DNA of 64,000 nucleotides, from positions 4,712,001-4,776,000 of the forward strand of contig OY292275.1 of assembly GCA_958496175.1 (NCBI GenBank). The letters are read 5' to 3'. Below, one piece after another: positions 61,926 through 64,000 of the stretch. Position numbers and translations under genes: made by a program. The first letter of the stretch is position 1. Each line of letters opens with the position of its first letter. The notes below the pieces were generated by a model. The model made no database searches and was not told where the DNA came from. It saw only the letters and a list, made by a program, of their open reading frames with translations. Source of the stretch: Sisyra terminalis (Eukaryota; Arthropoda; Insecta; Neuroptera; Sisyridae).

Positions 61926-64000
61926 TAATCAACATTAATATATTTTCATAGTATTATCCACATTTTAGTCTTGATATACCTTTATGAATACTTTAATAAA
62001 TTGTTCATCAGACGACTTAATAGAATATATTCTCTATATTAATGTGCCTTGCACATGAAGTCGAATGTATAATCCATTAATTAATAATAATAAATGTCCT
62101 ATGACTCAATTTCTTTTTTATTACGACACATTTCAACAATTTTTGGCTGTCATCATCAGGTAATCCTTTATTTATATTCCAATTTGGTCATTACTCTACA
62201 ATACAAGTGCATCCTCGATATTTCACTCCAATGCATCAAAACAATGCATTTTTGTTCAAATTATTTGAACAAAAAAAAAATCATAAATTTTTATTCCATA
62301 CCGTAAAATATTCAACTAAACTAAAAAAAAAAAATTCCCCAAACCAAATTGATTATATCGGCACGTTTACATACAAAATTAAATCCGGCAGTGTATTTAA
62401 AAAAGCTCGCACTATAAAGCTTACCTACCTAAACTTTATTTGCACTCATTGTTGCGCTCAAGTGTGTCAATATTGGCGAAATAAAGCACGAGATAAAGAG
62501 ATAAATTTAATAGGCAAAAACCGTAATAGAAACGAATGGAATAGTTTGGTTTTGTAAAGCTCGAATCGTAAAAAGAGAGCTTTTATGACTATTCATATAT
62601 AAAAGTGGCCGCCAGGCATTTATTTCGATGGAGACATCAAAAAAAAAAAAAAAAAAAAACTTATTTCCACCCCACAATTGTTTCCGTCTCAAATAAATAT
62701 TCCCGTAACACACCTTTCTCCATCTCTTTTTCACCAACATGATTAACGTAGTGCAATTGATTCGGGATAAATATGCAATCAAACATGCAAATGTGGGGTA
62801 ACTAAATGCAAATATGATGCACTCATTTGCATTTTGATGTTATTATATTCGAGGATATATCGTTAAATATGAAACTCGAATGCATGTTTAATTATAATTA
62901 TCGAACGTTAATTTCGATAATGCAATATTCGTTTTTAAGATGGAAATTTGCGATTAAATTCTCATAATTTAATCAGGATGATCCTCTTATGAATGACTGT
63001 CTGACAGTGGTTGCAGTCATTTGCGATTGTGAATGCATTTTTGATGATCTATTGAGAATTGTTCGTCCCGAAACTAAAGCCAGACGATTTATTATAAATA
63101 AAAAATGAAAAATCTATTTCATTTGTAATAATTTGACCCACAAATTTTGCCTATATTACATTGTTAAAATCGACAAATGAGGCCACAAATTAAAAAAACA
63201 ATCTTAAGACTTCAATCATGCAGAAAACTTTTGGTTAACATTTTGAAACTAGCAATCAATGCAATGCGTGCAAAAATGAAAATGAAATTTTAATGTACAG
63301 TAACATAATTATTTTCATCCTAATAACAATAATATAATAATAATACGTGGATGGTTGGCATAAAATGTAAATAATTACAGAGCTATTACATTTACGTAAT
63401 TAATGTTTACGATTTTACCGGAATGAAAGTTGCTCTCGGATTCTGAACAAAGCTCCTATCTGTATATTATGGTATTCTACCGTAAACGGTTTGTTTGAAA
63501 TAAAAGCTCGTAACATTCAATTTGCATAAAAGCTCAGCTGGTGTTTCCACCAAAAATTGCAGCCATTTTTTTTCAATGTCAACAATGAAACTTATTTTAT
63601 ATTTCAAACGTATCAATCACAGGAAATTCGTTGGTTTTTTATAGATATTTGATGCAAAAAACAACCCCTACAAATTAATAAAACCGATGAGAAAAAAGAA
63701 GCAACCGTTGTAAATAAAATAACTTTCATTAAAGTTAATAAAAAAGCTCTCCAAGTAATATAAATATTAAATGAAAGCTCAAGGATTTCCCTATTTGGAA
63801 GCTCTAAGTGATTTAAAAACTTCTTAGTAAAAAAATGTTCTTACCAAAAGCTTAGCATAATTTCGTAAAGAATGTATCTTTGTAAATAAATTACGGAATT
63901 AATAAATAAGGATTAATTGTTAATGGTCTCAAATTCGATGATAGGAGGAACCAATTATAAGAATGGAAGGTCCTTGCTAACAAGAATGGATTTACAAGGA
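61926..64000. other. Non-coding end of window
   Basis: No gene recognised. On the minus strand 62159-62123 reads CCTGATGATGACAGCC and later TTGAAATGTGTCG, a common TE-associated hairpin motif. AAAGCTC heptamers cluster at 62402-62583 and 63449-63780. Plus-strand frames 62094-62306 and 62207-62557 are AT-rich and unsupported. Confidence 0.45.

Noticed and set aside
1..64000. CRISPR array, bacterial operon or phage module
   Set aside because: Spliced genes, insect families and transposons show eukaryotic nuclear DNA; no direct-repeat/spacer pattern of CRISPR type.

Overview
The window looks like nuclear DNA of an insect, most likely a dipteran with an AT-rich genome. The basis is the protein set (DAAM/FMNL-type formin Frl, Cdk12, CtIP, PPM1G-type phosphatase, IFT20, Bacurd, INO80B), short GT-AG introns of 53-80 bp, and insect-type Helitron and mariner remnants. 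The order is inferred; no species can be named from the sequence alone.

Layout. 1-13.4 kb is repeat-rich and has no intact gene; it may be an upstream intron of Frl, whose N-terminal exons are not found in the window. It holds four foldback elements, a small TA-flanked MITE and a broken mariner transposase. 13.4-38.4 kb is the gene-rich core with seven single-copy genes: Frl (+), Cdk12 (+), CtIP (+), PPM1G-like phosphatase (+), IFT20 (-), Bacurd (+) and INO80B (-). Exon boundaries for all were worked out from splice signals and reading phase, and all phases close. The genes are housekeeping in character (actin assembly, transcription elongation, DNA end resection, dephosphorylation, ciliary transport, Cul3 adaptor, chromatin remodelling) and do not form one pathway.

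38.6-39.8 kb is a tandem array of about 315-bp units. 40.04-48.09 kb is the most striking object: a roughly 8-kb inverted structure around a centre near 43,430. It contains five copies of a ~1.3-kb unit (two on the left, three inverted on the right) and is bounded at both ends by an inward-facing, two-exon coding-like cassette whose reading frame, intron and stop are kept in both copies. Each unit carries a very conserved CGATA-rich block, CRE-like TGACGTCA palindromes, a hairpin with a CCGAAA loop and, in most, a tRNA-like A-box/B-box module. I could not assign this element to a known family.

48-64 kb is again repeat-rich (foldback elements, two Helitron pieces, an array of 'gacgtggacatcatcttct'-like motifs). 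It also contains a GC-rich island at 51.6-52.15 kb that looks like a promoter plus non-coding first exon of a plus-strand gene, with a splice donor at 52,152; the rest of the window would then be its first intron. That stretch is also enriched for the heptamer AAAGCTC.
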